In this document: piece after piece, positions 1 through 6,956 of the stretch | Numbering within the stretch: the stretch's first letter is position 1 | Layout: every line of letters starts with the position of its first letter | DNA from: Pseudomonas laurylsulfativorans | GTDB lineage: Bacteria > Pseudomonadota > Gammaproteobacteria > Pseudomonadales > Pseudomonadaceae | Direction of reading: 5' to 3' | Length of the DNA: 64,000 nt | Assembly: GCF_002906155.1 (NCBI RefSeq) | Contig: NZ_MUJK01000007.1 | Coordinates: 124,001 to 188,000 of the forward strand | Notes under the pieces: model-generated | The model's input: the letters and a program-made list of their open reading frames with translations, nothing else | Told to the model about the DNA's origin: nothing | Database searches by the model: none | Translations under genes and position numbers: made by a program

Positions 1-55
1 CATATTTCGACTCCCGGTGGTGGAGGCAATCTTGTTAGGGACATCGCACGCTTTT

Positions 56-123
56 TGTAGGAGCCCGGCGTGCCGGCGATGGCGACTTCGCGGACGCCAT
101 CGCCGGCACGCCGGGCTCCTACA
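56..123. repeat. REP doublet, perfect 29-bp inverted repeat
   Basis: The arm TGTAGGAGCCCGGCGTGCCG and its continuation at 56-84 is exactly complementary to 95-123, leaving a 10-nt loop. The outer TGTAGGAG/CTCCTACA ends are those of the other REP elements in the window, but the core (CCCGGCGTGCCGG) is a variant. Such elements form strong cruciforms or mRNA hairpins. It may be a recent arrival, since the arms have not diverged. Confidence 0.85.
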
Positions 124-205
124 GGGATCGCGTTTAGCTTTGAGTGAATTATTGGCTGCGCGATCCCGCACAGCAATTTAAAGTGTACTACCCAGTTAGT
201 TTTGC

Positions 206-220
206 GTGCGATTATCGAAC
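206..220 (-). promoter_or_regulatory. IclR-family (Pca-type) operator-like box upstream of MFS gene
   Basis: On the minus strand the 15 bases read GTTCGATAATCGCAC. As I recall, this is the box described for the IclR-family regulator PcaR in Pseudomonas putida. A 13/15 copy lies at 6851-6865 next to the iclR gene of this window. Binding by the local IclR protein or by PcaR is inference. Confidence 0.45.
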
Positions 221-579
221 ACAATGGCCGATAGCGAATTGACGATTTTTTGTTCACTGCGCAACATCAACACCACATTGGGTCCGGTCTTGAAATCGTC
301 GGCCCCGGTTAAGAAGACCCAGAACACCACATAAAAATTTCAAAAAACGGGTATACGCTCATGCGCTCATTCAACGCCCTGCTCGCTCGCTCCACCGTCA
401 TTACGCCTTGCCTGGCGTCCATCCGAACCTCGCGCACCGCTGGCACAACCGTGCCGCTCGCTGAATAACCCGTCAGCCGACGAACACAGCCGATCAGCCC
501 TTTCGCGCACGCCGCGACAGACCGATTGATCACGCGCCCTTGAAATCACGACGAGCCCCGCTTGTCAGTCATTGAACGG

Positions 580-1926
580 ATGGCACACATGATTCCTTCC
601 CAAAGCTCACGCATGGCTCCGGCCATGAACGCCACCGCTGGCGGCATCGGCGACAAGATTCGCGGCGCCATGGCAGTCGGCAAAACCCGTTGGGGCATGC
701 TGGCGCTGGTGTTTTTCGCCACCACCCTTAACTACATCGACCGCGCCGCCCTGGGCGTGATGCAGCCCATCCTGGCCAAGGAAATGAGCTGGACGGCGAT
801 GGACTACGCCAACATCAACTTCTGGTTCCAGGTCGGCTACGCCATCGGTTTCGTATTGCAGGGCCGGTTGATCGACCGGGTCGGCGTCAAGCGCGTGTTC
901 TTCTGCGCCGTGCTGCTCTGGAGCCTGGCGACCGGCGCCCATGGCCTGGCCACTTCGGCGGTTGGCTTCATGGTCTGCCGCTTCATCCTCGGCCTGACCG
1001 AAGCCGCCAACTACCCGGCCTGCGTGAAAACCACGCGCCTGTGGTTCCCGGCCGGCGAGCGCGCCGTAGCCACCGGTATCTTTAACGCCGGCACCAACGT
1101 CGGTGCGATGTTCACCCCGATGCTGCTGCCACTGATCTTGCACGTCTGGGGCTGGCAGGCCGCGTTCCTGTGCATGTCGGCACTGGGCGCGATCTGGCTG
1201 CTGTTCTGGGGCCTGAAGTACTTCAACCCGGAAGACCACCCGAGCGTCAAACAGTCGGAACTGGACTACATCCAGAACGAAGTCGAACCGGAACAAACCC
1301 GCGTACCCTTCTCGAAAATCCTGCGCATGCGCGGCACCTGGGCCTTCGCCCTCGCCTACTCGATCACCGCGCCGGTGTTCTGGTTCTACCTGTATTGGCT
1401 GCCGCCGTTCCTCAACCAGCAATACAACCTGGGCATCAACGTCACCCAGATGGGTATCCCGTTGATCATCATCTACCTCACTGCCGACTTCGGTAGCGTT
1501 GGCGGCGGCATCCTCTCCTCGTTCCTGATCGGTCGCGGCGTCAACCCGATCAAGGCGCGACTGATGTCCATGTTCCTGTTCGCCTGCTGCATCATCGGCG
1601 TGATCATGGCGGCCGGCTCCAGCAACCTGTGGGTCGCGGTGTTCGCCATCTCCCTGGCCATCGGCGCACACCAGGCCTGGACCGCGAACATCTGGAGCCT
1701 GGTGATGGACTACACGCCCAAGCACATGATGAGCACGGTGTTCGGCTTCGGCGGCATGTGTGCGGCGATTGGCGGGATGTTCATGACCCAGTTGGTCGGC
1801 CACATCCTGACCGTCACCAACAACAATTACACGGTGCTGTTCACCCTGATTCCGGCGATGTACTTCATCGCGCTGACCTGGATGTACTTCATGGCACCGC
1901 GCAAGATTCCGCAAATAGCAGACTGA
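580..1926 (+). CDS. MFS transporter, anion:cation symporter (sugar-acid type)
   Basis: Inner-membrane major facilitator of about 448 residues with 12 predicted hydrophobic segments. The first helix carries NYIDRAALGVMQP, and the loop after TM2 carries RLIDRVGVKRV, the facilitator-family signature. The pattern fits the ACS subfamily (hexuronate, glucarate, galactonate or aromatic-acid proton symport). Starts at 562 (TTG), 580 or 589 (ATG) are all possible and none has a strong ribosome site; 580 is a compromise. The gene ends just before a strong terminator. Its distance from the catabolic operons at 3.9-9.5 kb and the shared operator-like box suggest that it imports their substrate; this is inference. 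Confidence 0.85.
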   Translation: MAHMIPSQSSRMAPAMNATAGGIGDKIRGAMAVGKTRWGMLALVFFATTLNYIDRAALGVMQPILAKEMSWTAMDYANINFWFQVGYAIGFVLQGRLIDRVGVKRVFFCAVLLWSLATGAHGLATSAVGFMVCRFILGLTEAANYPACVKTTRLWFPAGERAVATGIFNAGTNVGAMFTPMLLPLILHVWGWQAAFLCMSALGAIWLLFWGLKYFNPEDHPSVKQSELDYIQNEVEPEQTRVPFSKILRMRGTWAFALAYSITAPVFWFYLYWLPPFLNQQYNLGINVTQMGIPLIIIYLTADFGSVGGGILSSFLIGRGVNPIKARLMSMFLFACCIIGVIMAAGSSNLWVAVFAISLAIGAHQAWTANIWSLVMDYTPKHMMSTVFGFGGMCAAIGGMFMTQLVGHILTVTNNNYTVLFTLIPAMYFIALTWMYFMAPRKIPQIAD

Positions 1927-1936
1927 TGTTCCCTCG

Positions 1937-1972
1937 GCGCAGGCCCGATCCCGGGCCTGCGCTTTTTTTTTT
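1937..1972 (+). terminator. Rho-independent terminator of the MFS gene
   Basis: A 10-bp GC-rich stem, GCGCAGGCCC (1937-1946) pairing with GGGCCTGCGC (1953-1962), has a 6-nt loop and is followed directly by ten T residues (1963-1972). It sits 11 bp after the stop codon. Confidence 0.93.
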
Positions 1973-2004
1973 GGTTCCTTCACTGGCTTGGCGGCCACTT
2001 CCTT

Positions 2005-2820
2005 TTCGACTCGGACGCGGTCTCCTGTAGGGGCTGGCTTGTCAGCGATAGTCGTTAACGATGACGCGTGTGAACTGGATAAACGCGGCGCACTTGAGTC
2101 CATCGCCAGCAAGCTGGCTCCTACAGTTTGACGTTCACATCATTTCGACTCGGACGCGGTCTCCTGTAGGGGCTGGCTTGTCAGCGATAGTCGTTAACGA
2201 TAACGCGTGTGAACTGGATAAACGCGGCGCACTGGAGTCCATCGCCAGCAAGCTGGCTCCTACAGTTTGACGTTCACATCATTTCGACCAGGACGCGGTC
2301 CCTTGTAGGAGCTGGCTTGCCAGCGATAGTCGTTAACGATAACGCGTATGAACCGGATAAACGCGGCGCACTGGAGTCCATCGCCAGCAAGCTGGCTCCT
2401 ACAGTTTGACGCTCACACCATTTCGACCAGGACGCGGTCCCTTGTAGGAGCTGGCTTGCCAGCGATAGTCGTTAACGATAACGCGTGTGGACTGGATAAA
2501 CGCGGCGCACTGGAGTCCATCGCCAGCAAGCCGGCTCCTACAGTTTGACGTTCACATCATTTCGACCAGGACGCGGTCTCCTGTAGGAGCTGGCTTGCCA
2601 GCGATGGTCGTTAACGATGACGCGTATGAACCGGATAAACGCGGCGCACTGGAGTCCATCGCCAGCAAGCCGGTTCCTACAGTTTGGCGTTCACACCATT
2701 TCGATCAGGACGCGGTCCCTTGTAGGAGCTGGCTTGCCAGCGATGGTCGTTAACGATGACGCGTATGAACCGGATAAACGCGGCGCACTGGAGTCCATCG
2801 CCAGCAAGCTGGCTCCTACA
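2005..2820. repeat. Tandem array of six 139-bp REPIN units
   Basis: The phrase TTCGACC/T plus GGACGCGGTC recurs at 2005, 2144, 2283, 2422, 2561 and 2700, exactly 139 bp apart. Each unit contains a REP doublet: TGTAGGAGCTGGCTTGCCAG on the left, its complement TGGCTCCTACA on the right, and a conserved spacer with GTTAACGAT and GATAAACGCGGCGCACTGGA. Units differ at a few bases, for example TAGGGGCTGGCTTGTCAG in the first two. The last unit stops inside the 3' end of the DMT transporter gene. The 139-bp period is not a multiple of three, so the short frames in it are by-products. Confidence 0.95.
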
Positions 2821-3721
2821 ATTTCCCAGGACTTCCTGATGAACCTTTGCGGCTTTGCTGCCAGGCCGCGGCCAATCCGCTACAGCAGATCACGGCAATG
2901 CCGACGACGGTGGTCAGTGTCGGCGTATGGGAAAACAGCAGCCAGCCAAGCAGACCGGCGAAGATAATCTGGCAATAGCTGAACGGTGCCAGCAGTGCCG
3001 GTGCCGCGAGGCGGAAAGCCTGGGTCAGGAACAGGTGAGCCGTCATCCCGCAGGCCCCCAGCGCCAGCATCATCGCGCCATGCACCAGGTTCGGCGTCTG
3101 CCAGAAGAACGGCACCAGCGCACTCATCACCAGCGTATTGCACAAGCCTGCGAAGAAGTTGCTGGTGGTCGGGCTGTCGATCTCGCTGAGCTTGCGCGTC
3201 AGCAGTTGATAGAAGCAGAAAAACAGTGCCGAGCAAAACGGCAGCAACACCGCCGGGGTAAACAGGTCTCCCCCGGGGTGAACGATGATCAGCACCCCGA
3301 CAAAACCACAAATCACCGCCAGCCACTGCCCCCGTGTCACGCGCTCGCCAAGCAGCGGCACCGACAGCGCGGTGACCAGTACCGGTGCGAGGAAGTTGAC
3401 CGACGTGGCCTCGGCCAGCGGGATGTACATCAACCCCGTGGTGAAAAACAGACTGGTGCCCAGCAGGCACAGCGCCCGGATCAGCTGCAGTAACGGCCGT
3501 TTAGTACGCAGCACCCCCAGCCCGGATTGCGGCAGGAAAATCCCGGCCATCAGCAAGGTGTGAACCACGTAACGCGCCCAGACCACCATGACAATGGGAT
3601 AGAAACCGGAAAGGTATTTGGAAAAGGCGTCGTGACTGGAAAACAGGAAGGTTGCGACAACGATCAGCAGGATCCCTTTGAAGGGCTGATTGACGCCGGA
3701 AAGCGGGGTGCTGACGGTCAT
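2816..3721 (-). CDS. DMT-superfamily transporter with two EamA domains
   Basis: Membrane protein of 301 residues with about ten hydrophobic segments in two EamA halves (residues about 12-150 and 155-290). The first half contains FSSHDAFSKYL and the second ends near QSRKG. Family members export amino acids, purines or metabolites. The start is backed by an AAGGAAA ribosome site. The final codons run into the REPIN array: the TAG stop is the complement of the CTA in the repeat end CTCCTACA, so the C-terminus after about residue 296 may be non-native. A REPIN and the isomerase operon follow upstream. Substrate unknown. Confidence 0.88.
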   Translation of the reverse strand: MTVSTPLSGVNQPFKGILLIVVATFLFSSHDAFSKYLSGFYPIVMVVWARYVVHTLLMAGIFLPQSGLGVLRTKRPLLQLIRALCLLGTSLFFTTGLMYIPLAEATSVNFLAPVLVTALSVPLLGERVTRGQWLAVICGFVGVLIIVHPGGDLFTPAVLLPFCSALFFCFYQLLTRKLSEIDSPTTSNFFAGLCNTLVMSALVPFFWQTPNLVHGAMMLALGACGMTAHLFLTQAFRLAAPALLAPFSYCQIIFAGLLGWLLFSHTPTLTTVVGIAVICCSGLAAAWQQSRKGSSGSPGKL

Positions 3722-3754
3722 TGGGTTTCCTTACTTGAAGTCAAAAGCATCACA

Positions 3755-3854
3755 TGTAGGAGCGAGCTTGCTCGCGATGGTCGTCAACGATGATGATGTC
3801 CGCCTGGACAAACACGGCGCCCTCACGTCCATCGCGAGCAAGTTCGCTCCTACA
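3755..3854. repeat. REPIN, GAGC-type, between two minus-strand genes
   Basis: TGTAGGAGCGAGCTTGCTCG at the left is mirrored by CGAGCAAGTTCGCTCCTACA at the right with one mismatch. The spacer (GTCAACGATGATG, GGACAAACACGGCGCCCTCA) resembles the spacer of the 139-bp units at 2.0-2.8 kb although the REP arms differ, so arms and spacer have mixed histories. Confidence 0.9.
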
Positions 3855-3876
3855 AGCGATAGGTGCGCAGCACCGA

Positions 3877-4692
3877 TTACAGCCGCGCCAACAATTCCAT
3901 GGTTTTATCCAAAGCCATCTGCGCCCGATCCAATCCACTCACACCCTGCTCCAGCAACTGCACGGTGGGAATCTCCAGGCTCAACGGAATGTCAGCCGGC
4001 AAACCGCGCAACAACCCCGGCAGATCACAATCGCCATCGCCGGGAAAACGCCGCTCGTTACGCGCCTGACGCAAGATCTCCGCCATATCGGTAGGCCGTG
4101 GTCCTGCGACATCACACAACTGTGCATACCGTAACCGTGAAGGCGCAACCTTGGCCAGATCTTCCAGGCGCGAGCCCGAACGATCGAAGTGGAAAGCATC
4201 CACCAGCACGGCGCCGTTTCCACGTCCGGCGTTTTCCACGATACGCGTGGCTTGTTGGAGATTGCGCGCATCGGTCCAGGGCATGAACTCCAGATGCGGG
4301 TGCAGCCCAAAGACTGCCGCCAGATCACAGAGCTCGGCAAAATGCTCTGTCAGCCGCTGTTCGTCAGGATCGTTACCGGCCACCAACAATTCACTGGCGC
4401 CGAACTCGGCACCCACCGCCAGGATTTTCTCGAAATCGGCGACGACGGTTTCCGGCTTGAGCCGCAGGATCTCGACGTCCAGCACCCCAATACCGGTATC
4501 GCGCAGACGCGCCAGGGTCTGGCGCCGCAATTCGCGGTCGGCTACCAGGGCAAAATGGTGCTCTTCAGGGGTTGCCGGCACCAGACGCAAGCCGACATGG
4601 CTGTAACCGGCCCGCGCGGCGACCTCGACCATATCGGGCGGTGACAACTCCAGCACGGTCAGGCTGGCCAGGGAGAAGATACGCTCGCTCAT
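3877..4692 (-). CDS. TIM-barrel sugar isomerase/epimerase-like enzyme (AP endonuclease 2 fold)
   Basis: Protein of 271 residues starting MSERIFSLASL. It has the xylose-isomerase-like TIM-barrel pattern, with likely metal ligands in LEFMPW (Glu), LVDAFHFDRSG (Asp, His), YAQLCD (Gln) and LSLEIP (Glu) along the barrel. The family includes sugar-phosphate isomerases, inosose dehydratase and 3-dehydroshikimate dehydratase; the Glu-Asp-Gln-Glu set suits a divalent-metal isomerase or dehydratase. It lies 2 bp downstream of the Gfo/Idh/MocA dehydrogenase and is surely co-transcribed with it. The start gives the tight spacing; the longer frame upstream is antisense overlap. Which substrate it uses cannot be read from the sequence. 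Confidence 0.85.
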   Translation of the reverse strand: MSERIFSLASLTVLELSPPDMVEVAARAGYSHVGLRLVPATPEEHHFALVADRELRRQTLARLRDTGIGVLDVEILRLKPETVVADFEKILAVGAEFGASELLVAGNDPDEQRLTEHFAELCDLAAVFGLHPHLEFMPWTDARNLQQATRIVENAGRGNGAVLVDAFHFDRSGSRLEDLAKVAPSRLRYAQLCDVAGPRPTDMAEILRQARNERRFPGDGDCDLPGLLRGLPADIPLSLEIPTVQLLEQGVSGLDRAQMALDKTMELLARL

Positions 4693-4694
4693 GC

Positions 4695-5750
4695 TCAACC
4701 CTCGATCAAGGATGGCGCGCAGGCACGCCCGGTTTCGGCGGCTTCGCGAATGGCTTCGATCAGCGCCAACGTACGCGCGGCATCGGCGGCGCTCACCAGC
4801 GGCTCGACCTCCCGGCGTGCAACACGCACGAAGTGCTGCAACTGTAGACGCAGGGCTTCTTCGGTGCCGAAACGTTCCTGGGTTGCCAACAACGGTTGAT
4901 GCCATCCACCATCCGCCTCCGTGTACTGCCAGCGTTTGAGTTGCGGAATGCTCAGCGCTCCGCCTGTTCCAGCCAGCAAATAGCACGGTTGCTCAGGGTG
5001 TTGCGGATACACCGGATTCTCCCCCGAATCCAGCTCCCAGCTCCAGGGTGCCGCCACCGCATCGGACCCGGTCAAACTGCCCAGCGCGCCGTTGTCGAAC
5101 TGCAGCAACACCGCCGCGCAATCTTCGTTGGCAAACCCGCGCATGGCGTTGCTGGTAATGGCTTGAACCTGACGCACCTCGCCGCACAAATGCCGCAACA
5201 GATCGAGGTCGTGGATCAGGTTGGTCAACAACATCCCGGCACCGGCCTCGCGGCGCCAGGGTGTTTCAAAATAGCTGTCGGGCTTGCGCAACTGCCAGAG
5301 CGCCGTGACCGTGGTCAATCGACCCAATGCGCCGCTGTGGACAAGTTCGTGGGCGCGGACGATCAGCGGATTGTGGCGACGGTGATGTCCGACCAGTACC
5401 GGAACGCCGCTCGCCTTTGAGGCCGCCACCAGTTCCCTGGCTTCATCCAGGTGCACGCCCACCGGCTTCTCCAGCAGTACCGGCACGCCGGCCGCGAGGC
5501 AATCGAGGGCCGTGCTGACGTGCAGAGTGTTCGGATTGGCGACGATGACGGCGTCCGGCTTCGCCTGCTCCAACATCTGACGATGATCGGCGAAATGCGC
5601 CACACCCCATTCAGCCGCAAGACTGGCCGCCTGTGGCCCGGGATCGGCCACGGCGCACAAGGTCGCTTCGGTCATGGATTGCAGATGCTGATAATGCTGC
5701 TGGCCCATGCTGCCAGCACCGATCAATGCGATGCGAAGGGGCGAATTCAA
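4695..5750 (-). CDS. Gfo/Idh/MocA-family NAD(P)-dependent oxidoreductase
   Basis: Protein of 351 residues. The N-terminal Rossmann motif IALIGAGSMGQQHYQHL (residues 6-22) binds the dinucleotide, and the family EKP motif is in LLEKPVGVHLDEA (about residue 92). A lysine-histidine region follows in the C-terminal GFO/IDH/MocA domain (LLTNLIHDLDLLRHL). Members oxidise a hydroxyl of sugars, inositols or related polyols. It is the first gene of a two-gene operon with the TIM-barrel enzyme. An IclR-type palindrome at 5799-5813 lies 49 bp before the start, so it is probably controlled by the neighbouring regulator. Confidence 0.88.
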   Translation of the reverse strand: MNSPLRIALIGAGSMGQQHYQHLQSMTEATLCAVADPGPQAASLAAEWGVAHFADHRQMLEQAKPDAVIVANPNTLHVSTALDCLAAGVPVLLEKPVGVHLDEARELVAASKASGVPVLVGHHRRHNPLIVRAHELVHSGALGRLTTVTALWQLRKPDSYFETPWRREAGAGMLLTNLIHDLDLLRHLCGEVRQVQAITSNAMRGFANEDCAAVLLQFDNGALGSLTGSDAVAAPWSWELDSGENPVYPQHPEQPCYLLAGTGGALSIPQLKRWQYTEADGGWHQPLLATQERFGTEEALRLQLQHFVRVARREVEPLVSAADAARTLALIEAIREAAETGRACAPSLIEG

Positions 5751-5771
5751 GATGCGGTCCTCTTGTGAATG

Positions 5772-5796
5772 TTATTGGAGCGATGAATTCCAATAA
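5772..5796. promoter_or_regulatory. 8-bp inverted repeat in the leader of the dehydrogenase operon
   Basis: TTATTGGA (5772-5779) and TCCAATAA (5789-5796) are perfect inverted arms with a 9-nt spacer, 22 bp before the start codon. It may be an operator half or a second site of the regulator; no family is assigned. Confidence 0.4.
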
Positions 5797-5798
5797 TT

Positions 5799-5813
5799 TA
5801 GAACCTGGTTCCA
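5799..5813 (-). promoter_or_regulatory. IclR-type operator TGGAA-N5-TTCTA
   Basis: Read on the minus strand this is TGGAACCAGGTTCTA, matching the classical IclR-family palindrome TGGAA-N5-TTCCA with one mismatch. The 11-mer CTGGTTCCAGA within or next to it is repeated exactly (inverted) at 6915-6929 in front of the FAD dehydrogenase, which suggests a shared regulator. Confidence 0.6.
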
Positions 5814-5916
5814 GATTCTTACACAGACCTATCCTGAAAGTGTTCGAACAGCGCACAGCTTCTCAAGCTGAACGCTGTTCAAAGTGTGGGAGCAACTGTC
5901 ATCACCATGACACTCC

Positions 5917-5946
5917 GCCATCGCTGGCAAGCCAGCTCCTACAGGG
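5917..5946. repeat. Single REP sequence downstream of iclR-type gene
   Basis: GCCATCGCTGGCAAGCCAGC followed by TCCTACAGG is one half of the TGGCTTGCCA-type element. A degenerate GCCCGCTCCCACAAGGG fragment follows at about 5976-5992. Together they lie between the regulator's 3' end and the divergent operon. Confidence 0.75.
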
Positions 5947-6004
5947 GACTGCAGCGAGGCACAAATCCCGGGGTCGCCCGCTCCCACAAGGGATTTCGGC
6001 GCTT

Positions 6005-6781
6005 TTAGTTGAACAACTCCGACGCCAGACTTGCCGCCGACAACTCCTCGGTAAACGCCAACAACAACGGCGCCAGTTCATGCAACCTCGCCCCCGGCAT
6101 CCGCGCGCTCGGCCCGGCGATGCTGAGCACGCCGATCACCCGCCCATCGGCGGGATGGCGCACCACCGCCGCAATCGCCGAAGTGCCGACCGCCGAGCTC
6201 TCCTCGACCCAGGCGTAGCCCTGCTCCCGCGCCAGACGCAGGCGTTCAAGCAATTCGATGTTCGAGCGCGGTGCGTTCGGTCCCACATGCTCCGGCACCT
6301 GCGCGCCCTGCCGTTCCACCAGCGACAAGGCTTCGGCATCGCTCATGCACGCCAGCCATGCATGCCCCGAGGCGGTATAAAACAAGGGCGCATCGCGGCC
6401 CATGTCCGGGTCGTAGCGCAGACCCGAGCGCGCGCCCTGGGACTTCGCGATCCAGGTCTGACGCTCGCCGTCGATCACACCCAGGCGTACCAGTTCGCCA
6501 GTTTCCTGAGCCAGGCGATCAAGCACCGGCTGCACGATATCGGCACCGCTGCTCGACAGGTAGCGGAAGCCCATCGCCACCAGTTTGGTCGAGAGGTGAT
6601 AACGCAAATTCTCCGGATTCTGCCGCACGTAACCGAGGCGGATCAGCTCGGCCAGCAGGCGATGGGTCGCGCTCTTGGGGATATCCAGCTGCTCCGCCAG
6701 AGTCTGCATCGGCAGGCCACGGGGATCGCTGGTGAGGCTTTCGAGCACACTGAAAACACGTTCGATCTGACTGCCGGCCAT
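6005..6781 (-). CDS. IclR-family transcriptional regulator
   Basis: Regulator of 258 residues. An N-terminal winged helix-turn-helix (about residues 5-65, with PMQTLAEQLDIPKSATHRLL as recognition region) precedes an IclR effector domain (about 80-250, including GFRYLSSSGAD and WVEESSAVGTSAIAAVVRH). The start MAGSQIERVF has a GGAAG ribosome site 6 nt upstream; the GTG 12 nt earlier is part of that site. It sits between a minus-strand isomerase/dehydrogenase operon and a plus-strand FAD dehydrogenase/aldo-keto reductase operon, each with a TGGAA palindrome in front. It is therefore the likely local regulator responding to a pathway sugar acid or hydroaromatic. Confidence 0.92.
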   Translation of the reverse strand: MAGSQIERVFSVLESLTSDPRGLPMQTLAEQLDIPKSATHRLLAELIRLGYVRQNPENLRYHLSTKLVAMGFRYLSSSGADIVQPVLDRLAQETGELVRLGVIDGERQTWIAKSQGARSGLRYDPDMGRDAPLFYTASGHAWLACMSDAEALSLVERQGAQVPEHVGPNAPRSNIELLERLRLAREQGYAWVEESSAVGTSAIAAVVRHPADGRVIGVLSIAGPSARMPGARLHELAPLLLAFTEELSAASLASELFN

Positions 6782-6850
6782 GGTCGCTTCCACGCAAAAT
6801 TTGCTCGATTCTAGAAGACATCTGATCGAATGCGAAATCTGGAACTGATC

Positions 6851-6865
6851 GTTCGATAACCGCCC
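6851..6865 (+). promoter_or_regulatory. Second Pca-type box, 13/15 match, in the iclR-FAD intergenic region
   Basis: GTTCGATAACCGCCC differs from GTTCGATAATCGCAC (206-220, minus strand) at two positions. It lies 70 bp upstream of the iclR-type gene start and 92 bp upstream of the FAD gene, between the two divergent starts. Confidence 0.4.
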
Positions 6866-6914
6866 GCTTTACGCCGTCCAGACTTGTCCGACCTCACCTG
6901 CCTCTTATATTTTC

Positions 6915-6929
6915 TGGAACCAGATTCCA
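6915..6929 (+). promoter_or_regulatory. IclR-type operator TGGAA-N5-TTCCA
   Basis: TGGAACCAGATTCCA is a perfect 5-bp-arm palindrome of the IclR class, 27 bp before the FAD dehydrogenase start and close to its expected promoter. It shares CTGGTTCCAGA (inverted) with the site at 5799-5813. Confidence 0.65.
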
Positions 6930-6956
6930 AAACAATAAAACGCCGGAGTTCAAACA

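Larger units (their letters stand above)
1..579. other. Gene-free left edge upstream of the MFS gene
   Basis: No convincing coding region is visible here; the short reading frames on the minus strand near 309-549 have no family features. The stretch holds a perfect REP-type inverted repeat at 56-123 and a 15-bp operator-like box at 206-220. An AT-rich patch around 322-352 may belong to the promoter of the transporter gene. The left edge of the window cuts whatever precedes it. Confidence 0.6.

Noticed and set aside
607..2112. A 501-residue reading frame opposite the MFS gene
   Set aside because: Antisense shadow in high-GC DNA; composition is rich in His, Arg and Gln and matches no fold, while the plus strand encodes a full transporter.
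2005..2820. Tandem repeats resembling a CRISPR array
   Set aside because: The whole 139-bp unit is repeated, with no unique spacers, and each unit is a REP doublet; no cas gene is nearby.
2061..2967. A family of short similar proteins (about 66 residues each) in the repeat array
   Set aside because: They arise from the repeat in shifting frames because 139 is not divisible by three; no ribosome sites or family features.
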